A stretch of 64,000 nucleotides of DNA, taken from the NCBI RefSeq assembly GCF_025566965.1, contig NZ_JAOQJL010000002.1, positions 1 through 64,000 on the forward strand, written 5' to 3'. The notes under the pieces were generated by a model. It saw only the letters and a list, made by a program, of their open reading frames with translations. It searched no databases and was not told the origin of the DNA. This DNA is from Blautia_A ammoniilytica. GTDB lineage: Bacteria; Bacillota; Clostridia; Lachnospirales; Lachnospiraceae. Shown piece by piece: positions 1-9,500 of the stretch. The position numbers and the translations under genes were made by a program. Positions within the stretch are counted from its first letter, which is position 1. The number at the start of each line of letters is the position of its first letter.

Positions 1-1
1 T

Positions 2-316
2 CCAATTTCAGAAAGAGCAAAAGAGATATGGGAATATATTGCTCCCTGATATGGGATTGTTCTGGAGGAATGGAATCATGATATTGACCATGTGCATGTA
101 ATGTTTCGCGCACAGCCAAAAACGGAACTCAGTAAATTTATCAATGCATATAAAAGTGCCAGCAGCAGGCTGTTGAAAAAAGAGCATCCGGAAATCCGGG
201 AAAAACTTTGGAAAGAAGCATTCTGGAGCCAGAGTTTCTGCCTTTTGACGGCAGGAGGGGCACCAGTTGAAGTAATCCGCCAATACATCGAAACCCAGGG
301 AGAGAAAAAGTATTGA
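2..316 (+). pseudogene. tnpA: IS200/IS605 TnpA (Y1 HUH transposase) relic with in-frame stop, 5' cut by window
   Basis: Single-strand DNA transposase of the HUH/Y1 class. The frame read from base 2 gives the C-terminal two thirds of the family: the HUH motif appears as DHVHVMF (around 83-103), and the catalytic tyrosine lies in VIRQYIETQ near the end. A TGA at 47-49 interrupts the frame ahead of the HUH motif, where relatives usually have an Asp-Tyr-Gly stretch, so the copy is probably inactive unless this is a sequencing error. The first ATG after the stop is at 92, beyond the first HUH His, so a restart there would not give a working enzyme. The stop codon overlaps the TTG start of tnpB. 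Confidence 0.75.
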
Positions 317-1416
317 ACATAGCATATCGTTTCCGGATCTATCCAACAGATGAACAGAAGATACTCCTTGGAAAAACATTTGGCTGCTGCCGTTTTCTGT
401 ACAATCAGATGCTTAATGATAAGATCCAGGAGTACAAAAAGACAAAGAAGATGTTAAAAAACACACCAGCTATGTATAAAAAGGAGTATCCATTTCTGAA
501 AGAAGTAGATTCGCTGGCACTGGCAAATGTTCAGCTTCATTTGGAGAAAGCATATAAGAACTTTTTCCGTGATCCTAAGACTGGATTTCCACGTTTCAAG
601 TCAAAACATCACTCCCAAAACAGCTACACAACAAATGTGGTCAACGGGAATATCCTGCTGGAAGGCAACCGGATCCGGCTTCCAAAATTAAAATGGATCT
701 CCATGAAAAAACACAGGGAGCCTGCAGAAAACTGCCGCCTGAAATCAGTGACAGTCAGTATGGAGCCGTCCGGAAAGTATTTTGCAAGCCTGCTGTATGA
801 AGGATACAGCTGTGAAAACCAAGCAGCAGATAAGGATTACAGCAATGCCAAAATACTGGGGATTGATTATGCGATGCAGGGGATGGCAGTGTTTTCAGAA
901 GAGATCGAGCATGAAAAAGCAGGATTCTTCAGAAAAAATGAAAAAAGGCTGGCAAGGGAACAGCGTAAACTGTCAAGATGTGTAAAAGGAAGCCACAATT
1001 ATGTGAGGCAGAAAAAGAAAGTTGCCAGGTGCCATGAAAAAATACGCAGCCAGAGAAGGGATTATCTGCATAAACTGAGCCGCAGGATTACAGACCAGTA
1101 CGATATAGTTGCGATAGAAGATATTGATATGAAAGCGATGAGCCAGTGTCTGTATTTTGGAAAAAGTGTGCAGGATAATGGATACGGGATGTTCCGGAAT
1201 ATGCTGGATTATAAGCTTTCCTGGAAGGGAAAAGAATTAGTAAAGATAGACCGCTTTTTCCCTTCAAGCAAAAAATGCAGTAAATGCGGAAAGATAAAAA
1301 AAGAGCTGAAATTATCCGAAAGAGTTTACCGTTGTACGTGCGGAAATGAGATGGACAGAGATCGAAATGCAGCAATCAACATCCGTGAAGAGGCAAGAAG
1401 AATGCTGACAGCATAA
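313..1416 (+). CDS. tnpB: TnpB, RNA-guided nuclease of IS200/IS605 (OrfB)
   Basis: TnpB proteins are RNA-guided DNA nucleases, ancestral to Cas12, that help keep the element at its donor site. The 367 residues start MNIAYRFRIYPTDEQK, typical of the family. The split RuvC site looks complete: Asp in GIDYAMQGMAVFS, Glu in VAIEDIDMKAM and a last Asp in DRDRNAAINI. Between the last two motifs lies a four-Cys zinc ribbon (CSKCGK...CTCGN). The start is TTG at 313, overlapping the tnpA stop, the usual coupling for these pairs. Length is normal, with no frameshift. Since tnpA has a stop codon, this tnpB may persist without its own transposase, or move only with help from another copy. Confidence 0.92.
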   Translation: MNIAYRFRIYPTDEQKILLGKTFGCCRFLYNQMLNDKIQEYKKTKKMLKNTPAMYKKEYPFLKEVDSLALANVQLHLEKAYKNFFRDPKTGFPRFKSKHHSQNSYTTNVVNGNILLEGNRIRLPKLKWISMKKHREPAENCRLKSVTVSMEPSGKYFASLLYEGYSCENQAADKDYSNAKILGIDYAMQGMAVFSEEIEHEKAGFFRKNEKRLAREQRKLSRCVKGSHNYVRQKKKVARCHEKIRSQRRDYLHKLSRRITDQYDIVAIEDIDMKAMSQCLYFGKSVQDNGYGMFRNMLDYKLSWKGKELVKIDRFFPSSKKCSKCGKIKKELKLSERVYRCTCGNEMDRDRNAAINIREEARRMLTA

Positions 1417-1579
1417 AGCGTCCGTATCCGGACAATAAGCAAAAAACAAGAAAATAATGCCCGTATCCGGGCAAAAGAATCGCGGGGCACGCGAGGATAG
1501 CTTGTAGATACTTGGCTCAGTAGAGCCATTGAGCAAGAAGCCCCCACTTCAAAACCTGAGATTTAAGTGGTGGGAGCAT
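1417..1579 (+). ncRNA. Candidate omega RNA / IS605 right end
   Basis: Directly after tnpB come five short hairpins in 160 bases. GTCCG/CGGAC at 1420-1433 and GCCCG/CGGGC at 1459-1472 share the loop TATC. CGCG/CGCG lies near 1481-1493, GGCTC/GAGCC with loop AGTA at 1514-1527, and CCCAC/GTGGG at 1543-1574 at the element end. In studied IS605 elements the TnpB guide RNA overlaps the 3' end of tnpB and runs through the right end, so its guide is copied from the flank. Position and fold fit that; transcription and exact ends are inference. A guide would then begin near 1580, inside the interrupted gene. Confidence 0.55.
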
Positions 1580-1927
1580 GTCACGCTGGGTTCCAAAGAT
1601 CTGACTTCTCTTACAAGCGGATATTGGATGTTACGTTATAACAAGGTTCCCCAAAAAGGCAAAGTGAAAGTTCAGATTCAGACAACGAAGAATTACAAGA
1701 TTGATTCTATCACTGTTACTTATAGAAACGGTGATAAATATACATCTAAAAAGATTAAGAATGGGGCAAAAGTTTCTCTGAAAAATGCCATGTCATTGTA
1801 TGTAGATTATCATACTACCGTGAAACCAAAGTATTATCGGAAACCAAGCTCTGATTATGTGGGATATTTCTTTGGCGGAAATGTTGAGAGTCCGCTTTAT
1901 GAGAGCTTTTCATTAGTTATGATGTAA
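1580..1927 (+). pseudogene. 3' fragment of an unknown gene interrupted by the IS
   Basis: An open frame runs from the IS right end to TAA at 1925-1927, with about 115 codons that are not IS sequence. It has no start or ribosome binding site of its own; the frame simply continues out of the element end. The protein is rich in Lys, Tyr and Thr with alternating hydrophobic residues (for example KVKVQIQTTKNYKIDSITV), suggesting beta strands. I do not recognise the family. The upstream part of the gene must lie left of the element, outside the window. A terminator follows at 1955-2002, consistent with a former gene end. Confidence 0.55.
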
Positions 1928-1954
1928 ATATAACCGTTTGACTGTAGTGATACA

Positions 1955-2002
1955 GGGTATCGTTCGATCATTTGATTTGATGATTGGGCGATGCCCTTTT
2001 TT
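1955..2002 (+). terminator. Rho-independent terminator
   Basis: GGGTATCG (1955-1962) pairs with CGATGCCC (1989-1996), with one G-T pair and extra ATCA/TGAT pairing inside, and is followed by six T. It lies 28 bases after the interrupted gene's stop. Confidence 0.75.
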
Positions 2003-2104
2003 ATTGAGCCGGAGACATATGGACGAATACTACGGAATGTGTATAGATACTGGAATATGAATCCACAGGTGATGTTGCAATCAAAAATCCAAATGTGAAA
2101 AAGG

Positions 2105-2308
2105 GTGATATATACTGAGGATGTTCAACAAAGGAGGGATGAAGTTTATCGGCTGATTATTGAAACAATGGAAGAGTTTGGGGACATTTGGACAGTGGAA
2201 CAGGTGAAGGACGTGTATAGCAAAAAGACCCTGGAAGAAGCTATTGCAGATCGGCAGTCTTCCCATGCAAAGTTTGCAGACATTATCAGAACTGTTATTA
2301 ACCGATAA
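2105..2308 (+). CDS. Small hypothetical protein (67 aa)
   Basis: A GTG-started frame, with AAAAAGG just upstream at poor spacing and a stop only two codons before the start, so no longer form exists. The product begins MIYTEDVQQRRDEV and is charged and mainly helical, with a Trp-Thr-Val-Glu-Gln-Val-Lys segment in the middle. No signal peptide or membrane segment is seen and I do not recognise it. It lies alone between the IS-damaged region and hisH, so it may be the remnant of a larger gene. Only moderately likely to be expressed. Confidence 0.4.
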   Translation: MIYTEDVQQRRDEVYRLIIETMEEFGDIWTVEQVKDVYSKKTLEEAIADRQSSHAKFADIIRTVINR

Positions 2309-2590
2309 TCTTACAGTAAGATATGGAATCATTTGAAATTACTACATATATATAGTTTTTTATTTGTTGCAGATGCCTTTCGCCAAGAATTCACCGAAAT
2401 TAATTGCACAGCTGGTACAATATCTAAGTATTTGCATTGCGTGGATAATATCGACAAAGTGTTTTTCATGTGTTATGATATTCAACGGATAAATGGTTCT
2501 TATAGCTGTGAAGATACGGAACAGTTAATTTTTTGATAATAACCGACGGTGGCTTGTAACAGAATTGACTGAAATCGAGGAGAAAATATT
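2309..2590. other. AT-rich intergenic stretch before hisH
   Basis: No convincing gene is seen. A TTG-started frame (2333-2536) has no ribosome binding site and a composition unlike the neighbouring proteins. The segment just before 2591 supplies the hisH ribosome binding site (GAGGAG). No clear promoter hexamers were found by eye. Confidence 0.4.
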
Positions 2591-3208
2591 ATGATTGGTA
2601 TTATTGATTATGACGCTGGCAACATACGCAGCGTTGAAAAAGCACTGCATTATCTGGGACAGGAAACTGTGGTATCCAGAGATCCGGATACATTATTGAA
2701 TGCTGATAAAGTGATACTGCCAGGAGTGGGCAGCTTTGGAGATGCAATGGAGAATCTTAACCGTTATGAACTGGTTCCTGTGATCCGACAGATTGTACAG
2801 GAGAAGACCCCTTTCCTTGGAATCTGTCTTGGACTTCAGCTTCTATTTGAAAGCAGTGAGGAGACACCGGGGGTGCCAGGTCTTGGGATCCTGAAAGGGA
2901 AGATTCTACGTATCCCACCATGTCCGGGACTGAAGATCCCGCACATGGGATGGAATTCCCTTCATCTTCAGCATGAAGGACGGCTTTTTAAAGGAATCCC
3001 GGAGGATACATACGTATACTTTGTTCATTCCTATTATCTGCAGGCTGATGAGCCGGAGATTGTAAAGGCTGTAACGGATTACAGTACCTGTATCCATGCT
3101 TCTGTAGAGAAGGATAATGTATTTGCATGCCAGTTCCATCCGGAGAAAAGCAGCCGCTTTGGACTGGAGATCCTTAAGAATTTTGCGCAGATTGGAAGGG
3201 AGGACTGA
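2591..3208 (+). CDS. hisH: Imidazole glycerol phosphate synthase, glutaminase subunit HisH
   Basis: HisH hydrolyses glutamine and passes ammonia to HisF, which uses it to close the imidazole ring in histidine synthesis. The 205-residue length is standard for a class I glutamine amidotransferase. The nucleophile Cys is in GICLGLQLLF, the oxyanion glycine loop is GVGSFGDAM, and the His/Glu partners are in QFHPEKS near the C-terminus. ATG is preceded by GAGGAGAAAATATT. The stop is three bases before hisF, so the two subunits are translated together. No other his gene is present in the window; the rest of the pathway must be elsewhere or left out. Confidence 0.96.
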   Translation: MIGIIDYDAGNIRSVEKALHYLGQETVVSRDPDTLLNADKVILPGVGSFGDAMENLNRYELVPVIRQIVQEKTPFLGICLGLQLLFESSEETPGVPGLGILKGKILRIPPCPGLKIPHMGWNSLHLQHEGRLFKGIPEDTYVYFVHSYYLQADEPEIVKAVTDYSTCIHASVEKDNVFACQFHPEKSSRFGLEILKNFAQIGRED

Positions 3209-3211
3209 CGT

Positions 3212-3970
3212 ATGTTTACAAAGAGAATTATTCCCTGTCTGGATGTAAATAAAGGCCGTGTTGTAAAAGGAGTAAATTTTGTAGATCTTCGGGATGCAGG
3301 AGATCCGGTGGAGATTGCAAAAGCCTATGATGCGGCAGGAGCAGATGAATTGGTATTTCTTGATATTACAGCCTCCTGTGAGGATCGTGATACAGTGGTA
3401 GACATGGTACGTCAGGTAGCAGCAAGCGTATTTATTCCTTTTACTGTAGGAGGCGGTATTCGTACAGTTGAGGATTTTCGGAAGCTTCTTCGGGAAGGCG
3501 CAGATAAGATTTCAGTTAATTCCGCTGCCATTGACCGTCCGGAACTGATCCGGGAAGCAGCACAGAAGTTTGGCAGCCAGTGTGTAGTGCTTGCCATAGA
3601 TGCAAAGCGCCGTCCGGATGGAGGATGGAATATTTATAAGCATGGCGGCAGGCTGGATACAGGGATCGATGCTGTATGGTGGGCAAAAAAAGCTCAGGAA
3701 CTGGGAGCAGGGGAGATTCTTCTTACCAGCATGGATTGTGATGGTACAAAGGCAGGATACGATATAGAGCTTACAAAAGCTATATCACAGGCCGTATCTA
3801 TCCCTGTGATTGCATCAGGTGGTGCAGGTACACTGGAGCATTTTTATGATGCTTTAACTGAAGGCGGTGCAGACGCAGCACTTGCTGCTTCGCTGTTCCA
3901 TTATAAAGAACTGGAGATCCGTCAGGTAAAGGATTATCTGGCAGATCGTGGGATTTCCGTGAGACGGTAA
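3212..3970 (+). CDS. hisF: Imidazole glycerol phosphate synthase, cyclase subunit HisF
   Basis: HisF is the (beta/alpha)8-barrel subunit that makes imidazole glycerol phosphate and AICAR from PRFAR. The 252 residues start MFTKRIIPCLDVNKGRVVKG, with the catalytic Asp in CLDV; the second catalytic Asp is in VLAIDAKRR. The phosphate-binding loops are GGGIRTVEDF and ASGGAGTLEHF. It forms a two-gene unit with hisH. The next gene (ung) begins 116 bases later, beyond an AT-rich spacer containing short direct repeats. Confidence 0.97.
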   Translation: MFTKRIIPCLDVNKGRVVKGVNFVDLRDAGDPVEIAKAYDAAGADELVFLDITASCEDRDTVVDMVRQVAASVFIPFTVGGGIRTVEDFRKLLREGADKISVNSAAIDRPELIREAAQKFGSQCVVLAIDAKRRPDGGWNIYKHGGRLDTGIDAVWWAKKAQELGAGEILLTSMDCDGTKAGYDIELTKAISQAVSIPVIASGGAGTLEHFYDALTEGGADAALAASLFHYKELEIRQVKDYLADRGISVRR

Positions 3971-3990
3971 AAAGACAGAAGGAAAAAAGA

Positions 3991-4028
3991 CGAATTAAAT
4001 AAATAGTTAAATAAACGAATTAAATAAA
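3991..4028. repeat. Short direct repeat, 13 bp
   Basis: CGAATTAAATAAA occurs at 3991-4003 and again at 4016-4028, with a related AGTTAAATAAA between them. Probably slippage-derived AT-rich spacer between hisF and ung. Confidence 0.6.
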
Positions 4029-4086
4029 CATGAACAAACTTATAGAAAAAGATTTTTGTGAAAAACTATGAGAGAGAGGTAGGAAA

Positions 4087-4773
4087 ATGGGGGCAATTTC
4101 AGGCGCATGGCTGGAAGCACTGAAAGATGAATTTCATCAGCCGTATTATGCTAAACTGTATAAGACTGTAATGAATGAATATCAGACAAGAAAAATATTT
4201 CCACCGCCGCAGGATATGTTTAATGCTTTTGACTTTACACCACTGGATCAGGTAAAGGTGGTGATCCTGGGACAGGATCCATATCATAATGATGGTCAGG
4301 CCAATGGCCTTTGTTTTTCTGTGCGTAAGGATGTAGATATCCCTCCGTCTCTGGTCAACATTTATAAAGAACTGCACAACGACTGCGGATGCTATATTCC
4401 GGATAATGGATGTTTGGAAAAATGGGCCAGACAAGGGGTGTTGCTTTTGAACACAGTACTTACAGTACGCGCTCATCAGGCTAATTCCCACAGAGGGATC
4501 GGATGGGAGCAATTTACGGATGCGGTGATCCGTACACTGAATGAGCAGGACAGACCCATTGTGTACCTGTTATGGGGCAGACCTGCACAGACCAAGCAGT
4601 CTATGCTTGACAATCCAAAGCAGCTGGTTTTGACTGCTCCCCATCCCAGTCCTCTGTCTGCATCCAGAGGCTTTTTCGGGTGCGGCCATTTCAGCAAGAC
4701 AAATGAATTTCTTGAGAAAAACGGACTTCCCCCCATTGACTGGCAGATCGAGAACGTTTCTGCCGGGGAATAA
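4087..4773 (+). CDS. ung: Uracil-DNA glycosylase, family 1
   Basis: Removes uracil from DNA to start base-excision repair. The 228-residue length is typical of family 1. The water-activating Asp lies in GQDPYHNDGQANG, the uracil-binding Asn segment is LLNTVLTVR, and the DNA-intercalation loop with its His is HPSPLSASRG. ATG at 4087 follows GAGAGAGGTAGG. It stands between hisF and a flippase gene 21 bases downstream, so it may be cotranscribed with the flippase. Confidence 0.97.
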   Translation: MGAISGAWLEALKDEFHQPYYAKLYKTVMNEYQTRKIFPPPQDMFNAFDFTPLDQVKVVILGQDPYHNDGQANGLCFSVRKDVDIPPSLVNIYKELHNDCGCYIPDNGCLEKWARQGVLLLNTVLTVRAHQANSHRGIGWEQFTDAVIRTLNEQDRPIVYLLWGRPAQTKQSMLDNPKQLVLTAPHPSPLSASRGFFGCGHFSKTNEFLEKNGLPPIDWQIENVSAGE

Positions 4774-4794
4774 ATTTAAAGGAATATAGATACT

Positions 4795-6417
4795 ATGGGT
4801 AAAAAGAACGATAATACACTTGTAAAAAATGCATCTTTTCTGATGGTGGCAGCGCTGATCTCCAAGATTATTGGAATGCTGTATAAAAGCCCTTTGTCCA
4901 GTACTCTGGGAAGCAACAGCTATGCAATGTTTTCCTATGCACAGAATATTTATTTTATTCTGCTGATGATTGCATCTTTTAGTATTCCGCAGGCTGTATC
5001 AAAGATCATGGCTGAAAAGATCGCATTTAAACGATATAAGGACGCACAGAAGGTTTTTAAATGTGCTTTGATCTATGTATCTCTGGCAGGCGGAGCTGTT
5101 GCTCTATTATGTTACTTTGGGGCTCCTATACTGGTACCTGATTCCATGTCCGGTGCTAGACTTCCTCTTCGCATGCTGGCACCTACTATTTTTCTGTCCG
5201 GTATTCTTGGCGTATTCAGAGGATATTTTCAGGCCTACCGAAATATGATGCCTACTTCCCTTTCACAGATCATTGAACAGATTTTTGTGGCTGTGATGGC
5301 GCTTGCGATGTCAAGAGTTATGATCAGCCATTTCAACGGACAAAGTGATGTGGTTGTTCAGTCCTGGGGAGCTGCAGGTGCTACGATGGGTACAGGTGCA
5401 GGTGTGTTTTCTGCACTGATCTTTATGCTTCTTGTTTATCAGCTTAACCGGAGAACGATTAATAAAAGGATTCAGAATGATCATGCTTCCGAAAGCAGCA
5501 GCACAGGGGATGTGATGCGGAATATTATCCTTGTGGTAATGCCCATTGTGCTCAGTGCGTTTATTTACAATGTGAACGGAACCATTAACAGTTATATGTA
5601 TTCTGGTATTGATGGACTGAAGGGATTGGATGACCATACTATTCAGACTATGTATGCAGAGTACAGCTTTTATATGACTTTGATCAATATTCCTCTTACT
5701 CTGGCAAGTACAGCACCGACTTCCATGATCCCTGAAGTATCCGCTCATTATGCAATGCGTGATATGAATGGAGCAAGAGAGAAGATTGATAAGGCCACCT
5801 GGCTGAGTATGTTTATTTCCATTCCCTGCTCTGTTGGGCTGGCAGTGCTTGCAGGACCTATCACAAGACTTTTGTTCCCAAGGACCAATGGTGTGGCAGG
5901 GGAGCTGATGATCCTTGGCGTGATCACCATTATCCTGAATGGCAATTCCAATATTTCCAATGGTGTGCTTCAGGGAATCGGAAAGCCGAATATTCCTATG
6001 TTCCATGCAGCTATTGCTCTTGTGGCAGATGTGATCGTGATGGCTGTGCTGATGTTTGTTACAAATCTTGGGGTATATACCATTGTGATCGCAATGATCG
6101 TGTATGCCATTGTAATGTGTATTTTAAATGAACGGGCGATGAAGCAGTACATGGGTTATAAGAATCCATGGAGAAAAGCCTATCTGTATCCGCTGCTGGC
6201 AAGCGTACCGATGGCAGTTGCAGCCGGTGGGGTTTACTATCTGGTATATGCAGTAGTTCATTCTAATGTGATCAGTCTTGGGCTGGGCGTACTTGCAGGT
6301 ATGGCAGTGTATTTTGTATTCTATCTGAAAGTAAGTCATCCTTCTGATGCAGAGTTTGCCATGATGCCGGGAGGACGTTATCTGAAAAAGATGGCTGTGA
6401 AATTCAGACTGGTATAA
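4795..6417 (+). CDS. Polysaccharide-type flippase (SpoVB/MurJ-like, MOP superfamily)
   Basis: A 540-residue integral membrane protein with about 12-14 hydrophobic helices, beginning MGKKNDNTLVKNASFLMVAALISKIIG, the N-terminal pattern of the PST/SpoVB branch. Such proteins flip lipid-linked oligosaccharides or lipid II across the membrane. A charged loop lies in the middle (NRRTINKRIQNDHAS). Spore-forming relatives use SpoVB during cortex synthesis, vegetative paralogues export wall sugars, and the sequence alone does not decide which. It ends 44 bases before a strong terminator shared with the convergent activase gene. Confidence 0.85.
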   Translation: MGKKNDNTLVKNASFLMVAALISKIIGMLYKSPLSSTLGSNSYAMFSYAQNIYFILLMIASFSIPQAVSKIMAEKIAFKRYKDAQKVFKCALIYVSLAGGAVALLCYFGAPILVPDSMSGARLPLRMLAPTIFLSGILGVFRGYFQAYRNMMPTSLSQIIEQIFVAVMALAMSRVMISHFNGQSDVVVQSWGAAGATMGTGAGVFSALIFMLLVYQLNRRTINKRIQNDHASESSSTGDVMRNIILVVMPIVLSAFIYNVNGTINSYMYSGIDGLKGLDDHTIQTMYAEYSFYMTLINIPLTLASTAPTSMIPEVSAHYAMRDMNGAREKIDKATWLSMFISIPCSVGLAVLAGPITRLLFPRTNGVAGELMILGVITIILNGNSNISNGVLQGIGKPNIPMFHAAIALVADVIVMAVLMFVTNLGVYTIVIAMIVYAIVMCILNERAMKQYMGYKNPWRKAYLYPLLASVPMAVAAGGVYYLVYAVVHSNVISLGLGVLAGMAVYFVFYLKVSHPSDAEFAMMPGGRYLKKMAVKFRLV

Positions 6418-6460
6418 AAGAAACAAGATAAAGAAAGACAGGTAATAAAGAATAGCAGAA

Positions 6461-6499
6461 AAAACCAGGAATCACCTGCAGGGCGATTCCTGGTTTTTT
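6461..6499. terminator. Bidirectional terminator
   Basis: AAAACCAGGAATC (6461-6473) pairs with GATTCCTGGTTTT (6485-6497). A T run follows on the plus strand and an A run precedes it, so it can stop both the flippase transcript and the convergent activase transcript. Confidence 0.85.
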
Positions 6500-6502
6500 G
6501 CT

Positions 6503-9500
6503 TCAGGCTTCTTTATCCTGTTGTTTTTTCAGGTTTTTCTGGGCTGTGGAAAGCATCAGCTTGATACGGTTCAGCTGGTTTACTTCGCTGGCTCCAGGAT
6601 CATAGTCAATGGCAACAATATTTGCTTCCGGATGTTCCCTACGGATCTCTTTAATAACACCCTTTCCTACAATATGGTTAGGCAGACAGCCGAAAGGCTG
6701 GATGCAGACAATATTTGGAACATCACCGTGGATCAACTCCATCATCTCTCCTGTAAGGAACCAGCCTTCACCGGTCTGGTTACCGGCAGAAACGATAGGC
6801 TCTGCCATCCGGGCAAGATCACGGATATCTGCGGTAGGATGGAAGTGCCGGCTCTGGGCAAGGGCTTCATTAGCGGCTTTACGCATCCAGTCGATAGCCT
6901 TTATTCCTACATTGCCCCAGAAAGCTTTGGATTTCTTAAAGCCAAGGTTGTCTGCTTTGAAATTCTGGTTATAGAAGCAGTAGCTCATAAAGTCGATCAG
7001 ATCCGGAACAACCGGCTCCGCACCTTCAGACTCCAGAAGGTCTGCCAGATGATTATTGGCAGCAGGAAGGAATTTGACCAGGATCTCGCCTACAATACCT
7101 ACTCTTGGTTTCTTTTCATCACTGATTGGGATGGTATCAAAATCATGAACCATTTCCCTGCACATTTTCTTGAACTGACTGTGACTTAAAGAACTTCCGG
7201 ATACAAAGGCAATCACTCTCTGCTCCCAGATTTTGTGCTTTCTGTTTACGATTCCCTTTTCAAGCTCATATGGACGCATTCTGTAAATGCATTTCATCAG
7301 GATATCACCAAATACAGCTGCATAAACGACGGCTTTTACAAGGGGATATGTAAGCTTAAAGCCAGGATTGCTTTCCAGACCACTTAAGTTCAGGGAAATA
7401 ACAGGAATCTGTTCCATGCCGGCTTTTTTCAGTGCCCTGCGGATGAAGGCAATGTAATTGGAAGCACGGCAGCCACCACCGGTCTGAGTCATGACTACGG
7501 CTGTTTTATTCAGGTCATATTTACCGGAAAGAAGGGCATCCATGATCTGGCCTACTACGATCAGGGAAGGGTAGCAGGCATCATTATTTACATATTTCAG
7601 GCCTACATCTACAGCATGCTTATTGTCATTCGGAAGGATCTCCAGATGATAGCCGTTAGCATTAAAGGCAGCCTGAAGAAGTGAAAAATGTACCGGTGAC
7701 ATCTGCGGGCAAAGAATGGTGTAATCCTTGCGCATTTCTTTTGTAAATACTACCTTTTCGATAGAGGAAGGCTGAATCTGGCGAGGTTTTTTCTGTGCAT
7801 CCTTTGCACGAAGTGCTGCCAGAAGAGAGCGGACACGGATCCTTGCTGCTCCCAGATTATTGACCTCATCAATCTTCAGACAAGTGTAGATCTTGTCACT
7901 CTTATCAAGAATCTCATATACTTCATCAGTGGTAACTGCATCCAGTCCGCACCCAAAGGAATTCAGCTGGATCAGATCCAGGTCATCTCTTGTCTTAACA
8001 AAGTTGGCAGCTGCATACAGGCGTGAGTGATACATCCACTGGTCGTTCACACGGATAGGACGTTCTACAGGAACCAGGTGGGATACAGAGTCTTCTGTCA
8101 GTACAGCTACACCATAGCTGTTGATCAGATCCGGGATGCCATGGTGGATCTCCGGGTCGATATGGTATGGACGGCCTGCAAGAACGATGCCTCTGTGGCC
8201 TGTTTCTTCCATATATTTCAGTGTTTCTTCCCCTTTGCGGCGTACATCTTCACGGACAGCAGCCATTTCCGCCCAGGCTGCATGGGCTGCGGCTTTTATT
8301 TCATTTGCAGGAATATCCTTGAAGATTTCTGTCAGACGTTTGGCAACGATCTCTTCAGAGGTCAGAGAAAGGAACGGATTCATGAACTTAATGGAAGGAT
8401 CATGAAGCTCATCCACATTGTTTTTGATATTTTCTGCGTAAGAGGTAACGATGGGACAGTTGTAGTGGTTGACCGCATCCGGGAATTCGTTCCTCTCGTA
8501 GGGGATACATGGGTAGAAAATGAATTTTACGCCATTTTTCAGTAACCAGCTTACGTGACCATGAGCTAACTTGGCTGGATAGCATTCTGATTCACTAGGG
8601 ATAGATTCGATACCAAGCTCATAAATCTTACGCGTGGAAGTTGGAGAAAGCACTACCTGGTACTTCAGCTGTGTAAAGAAAGTAAACCAGAAAGGATAAT
8701 TCTCAAACATATTCAGCACACGGGGAATACCTACCTGGCCACGCTCTGCCTTGTCTGCAGATAATGGCGCATAGGAAAAGATCCGTTTGTATTTATATTC
8801 ATAAAGGTTTGGAATGTGGTCCTTGTTCTTTTCTTTGCCGATACCACGTTCACAGCGGTTGCCGCTAACGAACTGACGGCCACCACTGAATTTGTTGATA
8901 GTAAGTCGGCAGTTGTTGGTACACCCATGGCAGTTAGCCATAGCTGTAGTATATTTTAATTCGTTGATTTTCTGGATGGAAAGCATGGTGGTTTCTTTGC
9001 CTTCCTGATAACGTTCCCTGGCAATAAGGGCAGCACCAAAGGCACCCATAATACCAGCGATATCCGGTCGGATAGCTTCACAGTCTGCAATACGTTCAAA
9101 GCTGCGAAGTACTGCATCGTTATAGAAGGTACCTCCCTGTACTACGATATGGCGTCCAAGCTCTGTTGCATCGGAAACTTTGATAACCTTATAAAGGGCG
9201 TTTTTGATAACAGAGTAGGCAAGACCTGCGGAAATATCAGCAACAGATGCCCCTTCCTTCTGAGCCTGTTTTACTTTTGAATTCATGAAAACAGTACATC
9301 TTGTACCAAGGTCAATGGGATGTTCTGCAAAAAGAGCGGCTTTTGCAAAATCCTGTACAGAATAGTTTAGGGATTTGGCAAAGGTTTCAATAAAAGAGCC
9401 GCAGCCTGAGGAGCATGCTTCATTCAACTGTACGCTGTCCACAGTATGGTTGCGGATCTTGATACATTTCATGTCCTGCCCACCGATATCCAGGATACAG

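Larger units (their letters stand above)
1..1580 (+). mobile_element. IS200/IS605-family element, right part
   Basis: The window opens inside an IS200/IS605-type element: a Y1 transposase relic (tnpA), a tnpB overlapping it by a few bases, and a right end rich in hairpins. The left end lies outside the window. The right boundary falls close to 1580, just after the last hairpin (1543-1574); the exact cleavage base cannot be fixed from one copy. The reading frame after the boundary belongs to a different, interrupted gene. No target-site duplication is expected for this family. Confidence 0.85.

Noticed and set aside
2333..2536. 67-codon frame before hisH
   Set aside because: TTG start without a ribosome binding site, and composition unlike the surrounding proteins; treated as spacer.
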